DNA of 64,000 bases from Aliihoeflea sp052435735 (GTDB taxonomy: Bacteria; Pseudomonadota; Alphaproteobacteria; Rhizobiales; Rhizobiaceae), in the NCBI GenBank assembly GCA_052435735.1, contig JBQVNB010000011.1, positions 1-64,000 of the forward strand. The letters run 5' to 3'. Positions 9,068 to 16,658 of the stretch are shown here, one piece after another. The position numbers and the translations under genes were made by a program. How positions within the stretch are numbered: the stretch's first letter is position 1; each line of letters opens with the position of its first letter. The notes below the pieces were generated by a model. It worked only from the letters and a program-made list of their open reading frames with translations, made no database searches and was not told the origin of the DNA.

Positions 9068-9410
9068 CGCTTCCAACTCCGACTGCAACGCTTACGCGAT
9101 CGATAAAGTCAATTTAACCGATTTTTCATTGTATTTTCTTCGCGCGTAACCGAGAAAATCGGTCTAGTGGGGGATATCGATAGAATTAGAACCCGGCGTT
9201 GCTGAATGCGTAAAGCGTTGGCGCCTGTCGTGAAATCGTGCATCGTGCCGAAAACTTCACCGGCGCCACCAAAGGCGCCATGTCGAAATCAAGAGCGCGA
9301 CTCTACTTCAGGCGGGCGGCGAGGTGGAGAACCGGCAGGCGGGGCAAGCGGGGTCCTTTCTGCCATACGGATCGATGGGCAGTCCGCATGGGCAATGTGA
9401 AGTGATTGGG
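9068..9410. promoter_or_regulatory. Divergent promoter region with EPS-locus motif
   Basis: This 343-bp spacer separates the leftward priming transferase from the rightward GT2 gene. It is AT-richer than its surroundings near 9105-9140. It contains AATCGGTCTAG (9157-9167) followed by GATATCGATAGAATTAGAA (9173-9191). The same 11-mer AATCGGTCTAG and an AATTAGAA half occur at 15636-15658 in another divergent promoter. I read this as a shared operator, by inference. No small gene or RNA was recognised in the rest of the spacer. Confidence 0.45.
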
Positions 9411-10265
9411 ATGGACCATCGCGACGCCTCGTACGGACTGAGCGTCATCGTTCCGGCCAGCAATGAAGCGGCCGTGATCGGCGGCCTTCTCGACTCGCTG
9501 CTCGCTTCCGTGCAGACGCCACGTCCCGTCGAAATCATCGTCGTCGCGAACGGTTGCCGGGACGATACGGTCGCCGTTGCGCAACGCTTTGCCGACCGGG
9601 CGAAGACCAGGGGCTGGTCTTTCGCCGTCATCGACGTCGCGCAGGGCGGCAAGCTGAACGCTCTCAACGTCGGCGACGACCATGCAGCCCATGCCGACCG
9701 CATCTATCTCGACGCCGATGTCATCGTCAGTCCCGGGCTGATCGAGGCTATCGCCGATGCGCTCGACCGGCCGGACCCTGTCTATGCGTGCGGGGCGTTG
9801 GTCGTCGCCAGGCCATCGAGCCTCGTCACGCGCCGCTATGCGCGTTTCTGGACGCAGCTTCCCTTCGTTGCCGATGGTGCGCCCGGATGCGGGATGTTCG
9901 CCGTCAATGCGGCCGGACGCGCATTGTGGGGCCGTTTCCCGGACATCATTTCCGACGATACGTTCGTCCGTCTGCATTTTTCGCCGGAGCGCCGCTTGGA
10001 GGTGCCCGAATCCTATGTCTGGCCGATGGTCGAGGGATTTCGCAATCTCGTTCGCGTCAGGCGGCGGCAGGATCGCGGCGTGGAGGAAGTTGCACGGCTT
10101 TACCCCGCGCTGCTTTCCAATGAGAAGAAGTCGGCGCTCGGGGCGGGCAGGCTCGCGCGGCTCGCGATACGCGATCCTCTAGGCTTCCTCGTCTATGCCG
10201 CCGTCTCGCTGGCCGTTCGCATTCCCGTCGGCGCAGGCAGACCCCGTTGGGAGCGGGGCCGCTAA
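9411..10265 (+). CDS. Glycosyltransferase family 2
   Basis: A 284-aa inverting glycosyltransferase. It begins with the GT-A fold signature LSVIVPASNEAAVIGGLL, has the ANGCRDDT loop and the metal-binding IYLDADV (DxD) motif near residue 100, then an acceptor half with DDTFVRLHF (ED/DD catalytic-base region). A hydrophobic C-terminus (LGFLVYAAVSLAVRIPV) suggests membrane association. It likely adds a sugar to the growing lipid-linked EPS repeat on the cytoplasmic face. I start it at ATG 9411 because the upstream in-frame segment from 9324 has no conserved content and GAAGTGA precedes the later ATG. Sugar and linkage cannot be assigned. Confidence 0.85.
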   Translation: MDHRDASYGLSVIVPASNEAAVIGGLLDSLLASVQTPRPVEIIVVANGCRDDTVAVAQRFADRAKTRGWSFAVIDVAQGGKLNALNVGDDHAAHADRIYLDADVIVSPGLIEAIADALDRPDPVYACGALVVARPSSLVTRRYARFWTQLPFVADGAPGCGMFAVNAAGRALWGRFPDIISDDTFVRLHFSPERRLEVPESYVWPMVEGFRNLVRVRRRQDRGVEEVARLYPALLSNEKKSALGAGRLARLAIRDPLGFLVYAAVSLAVRIPVGAGRPRWERGR

Positions 10266-10302
10266 GAAGATCGGCCGCGCCTTCGGGGCAATAGGGGTTT
10301 TG

Positions 10303-10316
10303 ATCGATATCTAGAA
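10303..10316. promoter_or_regulatory. Partial copy of the EPS-locus motif upstream of the WecG/TagA gene
   Basis: GATCGATATCTAGA (10303-10316), followed by ACAAATT, lies in the short AT-rich gap upstream of the gene starting at 10392. It contains the ATCGAT and CTAGAA elements seen at 9173-9191 and 25174-25192, though in a different order. The match to the other copies is partial, so this is a weak call. Confidence 0.25.
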
Positions 10317-10391
10317 CAAATTGTCAGCTTACGAAGCTTTGCGGCGAGCGGCGATACTTGGAAACGACAAGGTTTGTTTCGAGGGATCGCC

Positions 10392-11180
10392 ATGACGGTG
10401 ACGGATCTGCCGCACGATGTGCTTCGGCCACCGCCAACGCGGTCGGAGTTTCTCGGCATGCCCTTCGATCGGGTGACCTTCGTGGACGTGCTCGCCGCGA
10501 TGTCCGCCCGCCGATCCGACCAGCCTTTGCGCTATGTGGTCACGCCCAATGTCGACCATGTCGTGAAGCTGTCGCGGGAAAGGAAGCTCGCCTTCATCTA
10601 CGACGATGCCTGGCTTTGCCTTTGCGACAGCAAGCCCATCTGGGCGATGTCGCGCTATCTGCGCGGCGATTTCGGCCACGTTACGGGGTCCGACCTGACG
10701 GCGCGGATGTTTGGTTCGGTCCTGCGTCCCGGCGACGAGGTCGCGCTTGTCGCGGGCAGCGAGGAAATCGCCAAGGGGATGGCGAACCGCTACCCAGATC
10801 TGCGGTTTCGCATCCACGTGCCTCCGGCCGGGATCGCGGCCAATCGTGACGCGCTCAAGGCCTGCGTGGATTTCCTTGCTGCGCAGCAATCGCGCTTCGC
10901 CTTCATCGCGATCGGCGCCCCGCAATCCGAGTTCATCGCCCATACCTGGTCGAGGCGGCCCGGCGCGACGGGCACGGCGCTTTGCGTGGGGGCCTCGCTC
11001 GAATTCATGCTGGGTCTGAAGCAACGCGCGCCGCAATGGATGCGCGGTCTCGGGCTCGAATGGCTGCACCGGCTGCTCAGCGAACCGCGCCGGCTGTGGC
11101 GGCGCTATGTCCTGGCCGTCGTTCCGCTGGCAGGGCTCGTTGTCACCGACATCCGCCGCAGCATCACCCAGCGCGTCTAG
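10392..11180 (+). CDS. WecG/TagA/CpsF family glycosyltransferase (GT26)
   Basis: A 262-aa GT26 enzyme of the kind that adds ManNAcA, ManNAc or glucuronic/hexose residues to polyprenyl-diphospho-sugars, often the second step of repeat-unit assembly (WecG, TagA, GumM). Family blocks seen: VVTPNVDHVVKLSRERKL near residue 50, DDAWLCLCDSKPIW (equivalent of 'ad.v.pDG.pvv'), VTGSDL, and FIAIGAPQSEFIA followed by GVGASLEF-like CVGASLEFMLGLKQRAPQWM and LGLEWLHRLLSEPRRLWRRY near the end. Start chosen at ATG 10392, with GAGGG 6 nt upstream. It sits downstream of the GT2 gene, preceded by its own short AT-rich spacer with a piece of the EPS motif. Confidence 0.9.
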   Translation: MTVTDLPHDVLRPPPTRSEFLGMPFDRVTFVDVLAAMSARRSDQPLRYVVTPNVDHVVKLSRERKLAFIYDDAWLCLCDSKPIWAMSRYLRGDFGHVTGSDLTARMFGSVLRPGDEVALVAGSEEIAKGMANRYPDLRFRIHVPPAGIAANRDALKACVDFLAAQQSRFAFIAIGAPQSEFIAHTWSRRPGATGTALCVGASLEFMLGLKQRAPQWMRGLGLEWLHRLLSEPRRLWRRYVLAVVPLAGLVVTDIRRSITQRV

Positions 11181-11190
11181 CGATCGCCCG

Positions 11191-12198
11191 CTATTTGTAT
11201 TCGATGAGCGTGGTATCGCGCCGGCGCAGGCGGCTGGAATAGAACATCGCAATGCCCTGAAGTTCGGCGAGCTTGCCGACGACGAGGAGGCCCGCGCGTG
11301 CCAGGCCCTCGCGCGTAAAGTTTCGTTCGCGAAGCACCAGACGCGCCCATTGCAGCGGATAGGCAAGGAGGCCGGCGAGGACCCATTGCCCGGCAAAGGG
11401 CGCCGCCAGGATGAGAGCCGGTGCCAGCCCGCCCCAGAACAGCGCGCGCCGCACATTTCGTCGCCAGAGGCCATGTTCGGACGTCCGGTGCATCGCCTCG
11501 ATCTGCGCGAATGCGTGACCGCCCCTGACGGTTCGCCGCCACCATTGCGAGAAATGCAGGATGTTGGCGTCGTGCGAGGTCATCTCGGCGGCGATGCGCC
11601 AGATCCGCCAGCCATTTTCCCGCAGCCGGACGCAAAGTTCGGGCTCCTCGCCGGCGATCAGGTGAGCGGCAAACCCGCCGACCTCGTCGAAGGCTTCGAC
11701 CCGCGCCAGAAAGTCGCCGCCGCATTCCTCGATCTCGCCCAGCGGGCCGTCCCACTCGCGGTCGCACATCGCATTGTAGACGCTCGTCTGGGGACGGCGT
11801 TCGCGGCGGCGGCCGCAGACCAGCGCGACGGCGGGATTGAGCAGCAGGAATCCGACGGCAGCGCAGATCCAGTCGGGGTCGAGCAGGCAATCGCCGTCGA
11901 CGAACTGGACGAACGCCGTTTCCGGCGCCTCGCGCATCAATTGCCGATAGCCCAGATTGCGCGCCTTGGCGGCGGAGAACCGGTCGCCGCGCTCCATCTT
12001 CACGACCCTCGCGCCCATCCGTTCGGCACGCGCGACGCTGCCATCCGTGGACCCGGAATCGACATAGACGGTCTTGCGGATCAATCCCTGCAGCGATGCC
12101 AGGCATCCGACGAGCCGATGGCCCTCATTGCGCCCGATCACGACGATGCCGATCCGCTCCATGGCGGCAGGGTGCTGTATCGTGCTGCAGTCAGACAT
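11191..12198 (-). CDS. Glycosyltransferase family 2
   Basis: A 335-aa GT2 enzyme. It has VVIGRNEGHRLVGCL at the nucleotide-binding start, VYVDSGSTDGS, then FVQFVDGDCLLD with the DGD metal motif, and IAGEEPELCVRLRENGW (catalytic E/D region, like the 'GEDxDLxxR' of the family). Two hydrophobic C-terminal stretches suggest inner-membrane anchoring. It is the last of four tightly packed minus-strand glycosyltransferases (stop at 14274, 13153, 12203, 11191), which should be one operon running from the 15.6-kb divergent promoter. An alternative start (MERIG, 12162) lacks a ribosome site. Confidence 0.88.
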   Translation of the reverse strand: MSDCSTIQHPAAMERIGIVVIGRNEGHRLVGCLASLQGLIRKTVYVDSGSTDGSVARAERMGARVVKMERGDRFSAAKARNLGYRQLMREAPETAFVQFVDGDCLLDPDWICAAVGFLLLNPAVALVCGRRRERRPQTSVYNAMCDREWDGPLGEIEECGGDFLARVEAFDEVGGFAAHLIAGEEPELCVRLRENGWRIWRIAAEMTSHDANILHFSQWWRRTVRGGHAFAQIEAMHRTSEHGLWRRNVRRALFWGGLAPALILAAPFAGQWVLAGLLAYPLQWARLVLRERNFTREGLARAGLLVVGKLAELQGIAMFYSSRLRRRDTTLIEYK

Positions 12199-12202
12199 CG
12201 CT

Positions 12203-13156
12203 CTACCCGCTCGCCAGCCAACTGTGCTTCACGAAATCGCTCATCAGGCGCGGCTCCGGCGCAGGGCGCCGCGCAAGGACCTGCCGCAGGCGAAAACCGG
12301 ACTGGCCGGCAAGCCAGGCGAGGTCCGCCAGCAGTGCGTAAGCGCGGCCGTGATGCTTGACGAAGTAACGCCGCCGCGACCGGAACCAGTAGGAAGGGCG
12401 GCGATCGCGAACCGAATCGCGCCGCGTCACGCCCGTCGACTGGCCGACGAGATGGACGACACGGCTTTCGGGCACGTGCCAACAGGAATAGCCGGCCTTT
12501 GCCGCACGCAGGCAGAAATCGAGTTCCTCGTAATAGAGGAAATAGGCTTCGTCGAGCAGGCCGATGTCCTCGATCACGGCACGCTTGACCATCAGGCTGG
12601 CGCCGGAAACCCAGTCGACTTCCGTTGGGTGGTCCGGCATGCGAGGGGCGACGCGCCATCTTTCGAGAAGCCGGGTGACGAGGCCGATGCAGATAGACGA
12701 TTCGAGCTCGCTGGCAGCGCCCGGAAATCGAAACGCGCAGGCTTGCGGCGTGCCGTCCGGGTCTTCCAGACGCGATCCCGCGATGCCGGCTTCGGCATGG
12801 GTGTCGAGGCAGGCCGCGAGCTTTGCCACGGCTCCCGGCCGGACCCATGTGTCCGGATTCAAGAGCAGATAGAGCCGCGATGGACCGAACTGCGCGTCGG
12901 CTGCGGCAATGGCCTTGTTGTTGCCGAAAGCAAACCCGCCGTTGCGGGCATGCGCGACCAGCGTCACACGCTCGCCCCATCCGTGTTGGGAGATCGCCTC
13001 GCGCAGGCGTGCCGCATCGCCTGCGGGTGACGCGTTGTCGGCCACGACGACCCGGGTTAGGGCCGGCAAAGCGGGGTCGGCGACGAGCGAGGCGATGCAG
13101 TCGATCGTCAGATCGAAAGCGTTGTAGTTGACGACGATGATGGCGAGGTCGTTCAT
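12203..13156 (-). CDS. Glycosyltransferase family 2 (rhamnosyltransferase-like)
   Basis: A 317-aa GT2 protein resembling the WbbL/rhamnosyltransferase subgroup. Features are MNDLAIIVVNYNAFDLTIDC at the start, VVADNASPAGD, the GFAFGNNKAI block, LLLNPDTWV (the metal-binding DxD position reads PDT), WVSGASLMVKRAVIEDIG and the DEAYFLYYEELDFCLRAAK signature carrying the catalytic acidic residues. Start is ATG 13156, the beginning of homology; it overlaps the stop of the upstream GT4 gene by 4 bp, implying translational coupling. A longer in-frame reading upstream is only read-through of the neighbour's coding strand. Donor sugar probably a nucleotide-deoxyhexose, by analogy only. Confidence 0.88.
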   Translation of the reverse strand: MNDLAIIVVNYNAFDLTIDCIASLVADPALPALTRVVVADNASPAGDAARLREAISQHGWGERVTLVAHARNGGFAFGNNKAIAAADAQFGPSRLYLLLNPDTWVRPGAVAKLAACLDTHAEAGIAGSRLEDPDGTPQACAFRFPGAASELESSICIGLVTRLLERWRVAPRMPDHPTEVDWVSGASLMVKRAVIEDIGLLDEAYFLYYEELDFCLRAAKAGYSCWHVPESRVVHLVGQSTGVTRRDSVRDRRPSYWFRSRRRYFVKHHGRAYALLADLAWLAGQSGFRLRQVLARRPAPEPRLMSDFVKHSWLASG

Positions 13157-14283
13157 GAGGACAGCCCGATCGCCTCGATGGCCGGCGAAGATCGCGCCGC
13201 CGCCGGCAGATGAAGGCCGAGATCCCTCAGGAACCCGTCCACCCTTTGCGCGGCCGCGCGCGTGCTGAGGCGGTGGCGGTAGGCTTCGAATGCGGCGTCG
13301 GCCATCGCATTGCGCCGTTCGGGATCGGCCAAAAGCGCCAGCGCCGCCTCGATCCACTCATCGAGATCGTTGCTGACGACGCCACTGCTCGCCGAGAAGA
13401 AGAGCGCATGGTCGGCCTCGTCGCTGGCGATGACCGGCACCTTCGCATCGAGATAGCCGAGGATCTTGCCGAAGGACTTGCCGCGGCTGAAGGGTGAACT
13501 GCTCATGATGGGCGATAGCCCGATCGCTACGTCCTGCAAGGAGGAAAGGAACGCGTCGTAATCCATCAGCGGACGGGTTTCGATATTGGTCGCGCCGCCG
13601 AAACGCTCCACGATGTCCTGCCGCTGCGCCGCATCGTCGATGCCGTAGAGGCGGAGCTGGAATTGTGCGCCGCGCGCGGTCAGGCGTTCATGGAAACGGC
13701 GAACAAAATCGAGTTCCGCCGGATAGCCGGTCGGCGAGGCTTGTGCCCAGGCGATCACCGGTGGGCGGTCGGCATGGTTCGGCCGGGGACGGGAATGAAG
13801 CGGCGTGCCGGTCCAGACGACTTTCGTCCGCGCATTGTGCTGGCGGCACCAGTCGGCCACGAAGCGACTTCCCGCGATCACGCCGCGCGCCTCCCTGCAC
13901 ATGCGCGCCAGTCGGTCGCGCATGTGCGGCGAGAGAAAATCGGCGTCGTCGATATCGAGGACGAAAGGCACGTCGAAGCTGAGCGCTGCATCGTTCAAGG
14001 CGTGCCTGCATTGCTGGAAGAACAGGGCGTCCGGCCGGAAGACCCGGATCAGCCGCTTGCGCTGGACGAGTTCGAGCTGCGCCGGCACTACGAGCGTCTG
14101 CCATCCCATCTGGCGCAGTTCGGCAGCGATGTTGTAGGCGCGCAGCAGGCTCGCGCCCTCTTTGACGCTGGAGGGGAAGAACATGATCCGTGGGGCCTGC
14201 CTTCGACGCAGCGCCGTGGGGTAGAGCGCCGCTTCGCGGGCCCGGTGCCCCGCGTAACTCTTGAGGCGAGAGACTAGGCGCAT
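13153..14283 (-). CDS. Glycosyltransferase (GT4-like)
   Basis: A 376-aa GT-B type glycosyltransferase. The N-terminal domain has IMFFPSSVKEGASLLRAY and the acceptor-side FVLDIDDADFLSPHM. The C-terminal domain has VIAWAQASPTGY, the LSPIMSSSPFSRGKSFGKIL stretch in place of the classical E-x7-E loop, then YLDAKVPVIAS. The usual two glutamates are not evident, so this is an atypical GT4 relative. It may act on diphospho-linked oligosaccharide in the cytoplasm. Start ATG 14283 overlaps the upstream GT4 stop by 10 bp, and its own stop overlaps the next gene by 4 bp. Confidence 0.75.
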   Translation of the reverse strand: MRLVSRLKSYAGHRAREAALYPTALRRRQAPRIMFFPSSVKEGASLLRAYNIAAELRQMGWQTLVVPAQLELVQRKRLIRVFRPDALFFQQCRHALNDAALSFDVPFVLDIDDADFLSPHMRDRLARMCREARGVIAGSRFVADWCRQHNARTKVVWTGTPLHSRPRPNHADRPPVIAWAQASPTGYPAELDFVRRFHERLTARGAQFQLRLYGIDDAAQRQDIVERFGGATNIETRPLMDYDAFLSSLQDVAIGLSPIMSSSPFSRGKSFGKILGYLDAKVPVIASDEADHALFFSASSGVVSNDLDEWIEAALALLADPERRNAMADAAFEAYRHRLSTRAAAQRVDGFLRDLGLHLPAAARSSPAIEAIGLSS

Positions 14284-15527
14284 CGCAGTTGCACCCGTTG
14301 AACGGCCGCATCGCGGCTCGGCGCGAGATGGGCCTTGATGAGGTCGCTGCGGTGCTTGAAGACGGCGACGTCGGTGAAGGGCGCGCCGTCCCTTGCGGCC
14401 CGGTCGATCAACTGCGCGAGCTCGGCGCGATCGCCCGCAAGCCGCGCAACGGTTCGCGCCAGCGCCGCGACATCGTCCTTCGGGCTCAGCGATCCACCGC
14501 CATGAGCGGCGATCAGGTCGCGCGGGAAGGCGCTGTCGTAGCCGACGATCGGACAGCCGGAGATGAGCGCCTCGATCAGGCAGCGCGGCGATTCCGGTGT
14601 CTTGTGGCAAAACAGGAGAACATCCGCCTTTTGGAACGCGCGCAGAACGTCGTCATGAGGCGCCGGGCCGGGCAGGTCGACGCGCCCGGAAAGGCCGCAA
14701 TTTTCGATTTTGGTCCGCATCGCAGCCTGCATCGAGCCGTCGCCGATCCAGGTGGCGCGAAAGTCGACGCCGTCGTCGCGCAGGCGCGCAAGAACGTCGA
14801 TCCAGTCCATCGGGCCCTTCATGGATTCGGCCCGGCCGGCATAGACGATGCGCAGCGGCCGATCCGCGGTTGCCGATTTCTTGGCTTCCAGTTCCAGGCG
14901 GGAAATGTGATCCGCGGCGTCGACATGGATGTCGTGGACGACCGCCGGTTTGGCGCAGTACGGCGCGTAGACATCGAAGGTTTCGCGGCCGTGAAAGAGC
15001 CCCAGCGCGGCCCGGCGGATCACCGCCCGTTCGAGCATGGCCGCGGGTCGCCAGGTGAGCGCTGCGCGCAATCGCGATCGCCAGGAACCGGCCGTTCCCG
15101 CCTCGCGCATGACGCGCGATTCCACCCGATCCGTCCAGACCGCGTAAGGGCGCTTCATCCTATGAGCTTTGAAGCAGGCCACGGCGCCCCAGTCGCCGAA
15201 AAGGCCGCCGATCGCGAAGGACAGATAGTCCGCATCCTCGATCAACGCCGCGATCCGGCGGCGCGTGGCGGGCAGGTGGAAGAGGAACCGATCGGGGCGA
15301 TAGGCCATCGGCACGGGTTCGAGCGACACCCGATCAAGGCCGGGCCGTGCCGAAAGCGGAACCCAGTTCGGGCCGGGCAGCGCGGTCGTGAGAGGCATGA
15401 TCACAGTGACGTGGTCGAAATTGGCCGCCCAGAGGCGAAGCCCGTCGCAGGCCTGGTCCTCCAGGTGGAGTACGCCATCGATCATCGCCAGCGGGACCGG
15501 TGCGTAGATCAGCAATCTGCCGGCCAT
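14274..15527 (-). CDS. Glycosyltransferase family 4
   Basis: A 417-aa retaining GT4 enzyme, first gene of the minus-strand glycosyltransferase operon. The C-terminal domain carries RIVYAGRAESMKGPMDWIDV, then IGDGSMQAAM, LPGPAPHDDVLRAF and PESPRCLIEALISGCPIVGY with the E-x7-E donor-binding motif. The N-terminal MAGRLLIYAPVPLAMIDG begins the first Rossmann half. Start is ATG 15527 with GGAAG 7 nt upstream. Transcription would arise from the divergent region that also serves the SGNH gene. Nucleotide sugar unknown. Confidence 0.87.
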   Translation of the reverse strand: MAGRLLIYAPVPLAMIDGVLHLEDQACDGLRLWAANFDHVTVIMPLTTALPGPNWVPLSARPGLDRVSLEPVPMAYRPDRFLFHLPATRRRIAALIEDADYLSFAIGGLFGDWGAVACFKAHRMKRPYAVWTDRVESRVMREAGTAGSWRSRLRAALTWRPAAMLERAVIRRAALGLFHGRETFDVYAPYCAKPAVVHDIHVDAADHISRLELEAKKSATADRPLRIVYAGRAESMKGPMDWIDVLARLRDDGVDFRATWIGDGSMQAAMRTKIENCGLSGRVDLPGPAPHDDVLRAFQKADVLLFCHKTPESPRCLIEALISGCPIVGYDSAFPRDLIAAHGGGSLSPKDDVAALARTVARLAGDRAELAQLIDRAARDGAPFTDVAVFKHRSDLIKAHLAPSRDAAVQRVQLRCA

Positions 15528-15554
15528 GCGTCTGCTTCCCTGAAACCCCAACCA

Positions 15555-15583
15555 AATAGATCGTCTCGTATTTCAAATCTATT
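15555..15583. promoter_or_regulatory. Inverted repeat AATAGAT/ATCTATT before the GT4 operon
   Basis: AATAGAT (15555-15561) and ATCTATT (15577-15583) form a perfect 7-bp inverted repeat with a 15-bp spacer, 28 bp upstream of the GT4 start at 15527. The arms contain the TAGAT core also present in the motif at 15644. It could be an operator or a 5'-UTR element of the minus-strand operon; function is inferred from position only. Confidence 0.3.
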
Positions 15584-15635
15584 CGTCAACAATAGTAAAA
15601 AAACAAAACTACGCAAATGCAAATACAAATAGTCT

Positions 15636-15658
15636 AATCGGTCTAGATCGAATTAGAA
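15636..15658. promoter_or_regulatory. EPS-locus motif, best near-palindromic copy
   Basis: AATCGGTCTAG-ATCGAATTAGAA lies in the 216-bp divergent region between the GT4 operon and the SGNH gene. Including flanking TCT it is nearly symmetric about TCTAGA, with TCTAAT and ATTAGA arms. It shares the 11-mer AATCGGTCTAG with 9157-9167 and the 11-mer TAGATCGAATT with 25174-25184. Two independent exact 11-mers in promoter positions make chance unlikely. The regulator is unknown. Confidence 0.5.
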
Positions 15659-15743
15659 CATGTATGCTTCCGATGATTTGCTTCAACTTCCTGAGGAAGG
15701 GCAATGCGTTCCGGGTCCGATGAGTTCAGGGGGTGGGTGACGA

Positions 15744-16658
15744 ATGTCGAGGCTGTTCAATCCCGCTGCGGCCGGACTGCTCGTCCTTGCAGCGTTCGGA
15801 TTCAACGAAAGCAACGTCGGATCGGCCGAAATCGATGCGCTTTACGCGCGCGGAACCGAGGCACCCGCCGGTGCGCTGCGCGTCTTCCATCTCGGGCACA
15901 GCCTGGTGGGGCGCGACATGCCGGCCATGGTCGCCCAGCTTGCTGGCGCGGACCATCGCTACGAAAGCCAGCTCGGCTGGGGCACCACCATGAAGGAGCA
16001 TTGGGAGCCCGGCACGTCGATCAAGGGGTTCGAGCTCGAGAATGGCCATCCCCGATTCCGCCCCGCCCGCGAGGCCGTCTCCAGCGGTGACTACGATGCG
16101 TTCGTCTTGACCGAGATGGTCGAGATAAAGGACGCGGTGCGCTATTTCGACAGCTCCATTTATCTGAAGCGCTGGGCCGATGCGGGCTGGAAGGCCAATC
16201 CGCAGGCGCGCATCTATCTTTACGAGACCTGGCATCCGCTGGACGACCCGGAAGGATGGCTGCAACGGATCGACCGCGACCTGTCGCGCTATTGGGAAGG
16301 CCGAATACTCGTCCCCGCTCTGCGCGATCGTGCGATCCATGTCATTCCGGCCGGCCAGGTGCTCGGCAGGTTCGTCCGCGAGGTCGAGGCGCGTGGCGGC
16401 GTCGGCAATGTCGCGGACCGCTCCGCGCTGTTCACCGACGGCATCCATCTGAGCGATCTGGGCACCTATCTCGTCGCGCTCACCCATGTCGCGGTGCTCT
16501 ACCATCGCGATCCGCTCGGCCTGCCGCACGAGTTGCAGCGGGCCGACGGCAGCGTGGCGAACGCACCGGACGCGGAGGCTGCGCGCCTGATGCAGGAAAT
16601 CGTCTGGGCCGTCGTCACCTCCTATCCCAAGACCGGGGTGCGCGCGCATGAGCTTTAG
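15744..16658 (+). CDS. Secreted SGNH-type hydrolase, probable EPS esterase
   Basis: A 304-aa protein with an N-terminal hydrophobic stretch (PAAAGLLVLAAFGF), probably a signal sequence. It shows an SGNH hydrolase arrangement: FHLGHSLVG near the N-terminus with nucleophile candidate Ser53, a GWG glycine block, and FTDGIHLSDLG near the C-terminus giving the D232-x-x-H235 pair. These enzymes are deacetylases or acyl-esterases of polysaccharides. In this place it may trim acyl groups from the secreted EPS, possibly those added by the acyltransferase-3 at 1.1-2.0 kb. It overlaps the next gene by 11 bp. The fold assignment rests on motif order, not on a close named homologue. Confidence 0.65.
   Translation: MSRLFNPAAAGLLVLAAFGFNESNVGSAEIDALYARGTEAPAGALRVFHLGHSLVGRDMPAMVAQLAGADHRYESQLGWGTTMKEHWEPGTSIKGFELENGHPRFRPAREAVSSGDYDAFVLTEMVEIKDAVRYFDSSIYLKRWADAGWKANPQARIYLYETWHPLDDPEGWLQRIDRDLSRYWEGRILVPALRDRAIHVIPAGQVLGRFVREVEARGGVGNVADRSALFTDGIHLSDLGTYLVALTHVAVLYHRDPLGLPHELQRADGSVANAPDAEAARLMQEIVWAVVTSYPKTGVRAHEL

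Noticed and set aside
9068..9088. TTG at 9088 as start of the priming transferase
   Set aside because: ATG 9067 has a better placed GGAG/GGAA and conserved content starts after it.
7706..9106. Long open frame antisense to the priming sugar transferase
   Set aside because: Translation is charged and of low complexity, with no domain; it is a high-GC shadow of a well-supported gene.
11107..12360. Long open frame antisense to the GT2 gene at 11.2-12.2 kb
   Set aside because: No recognisable domain, and it crosses gene boundaries of two real genes on the other strand.
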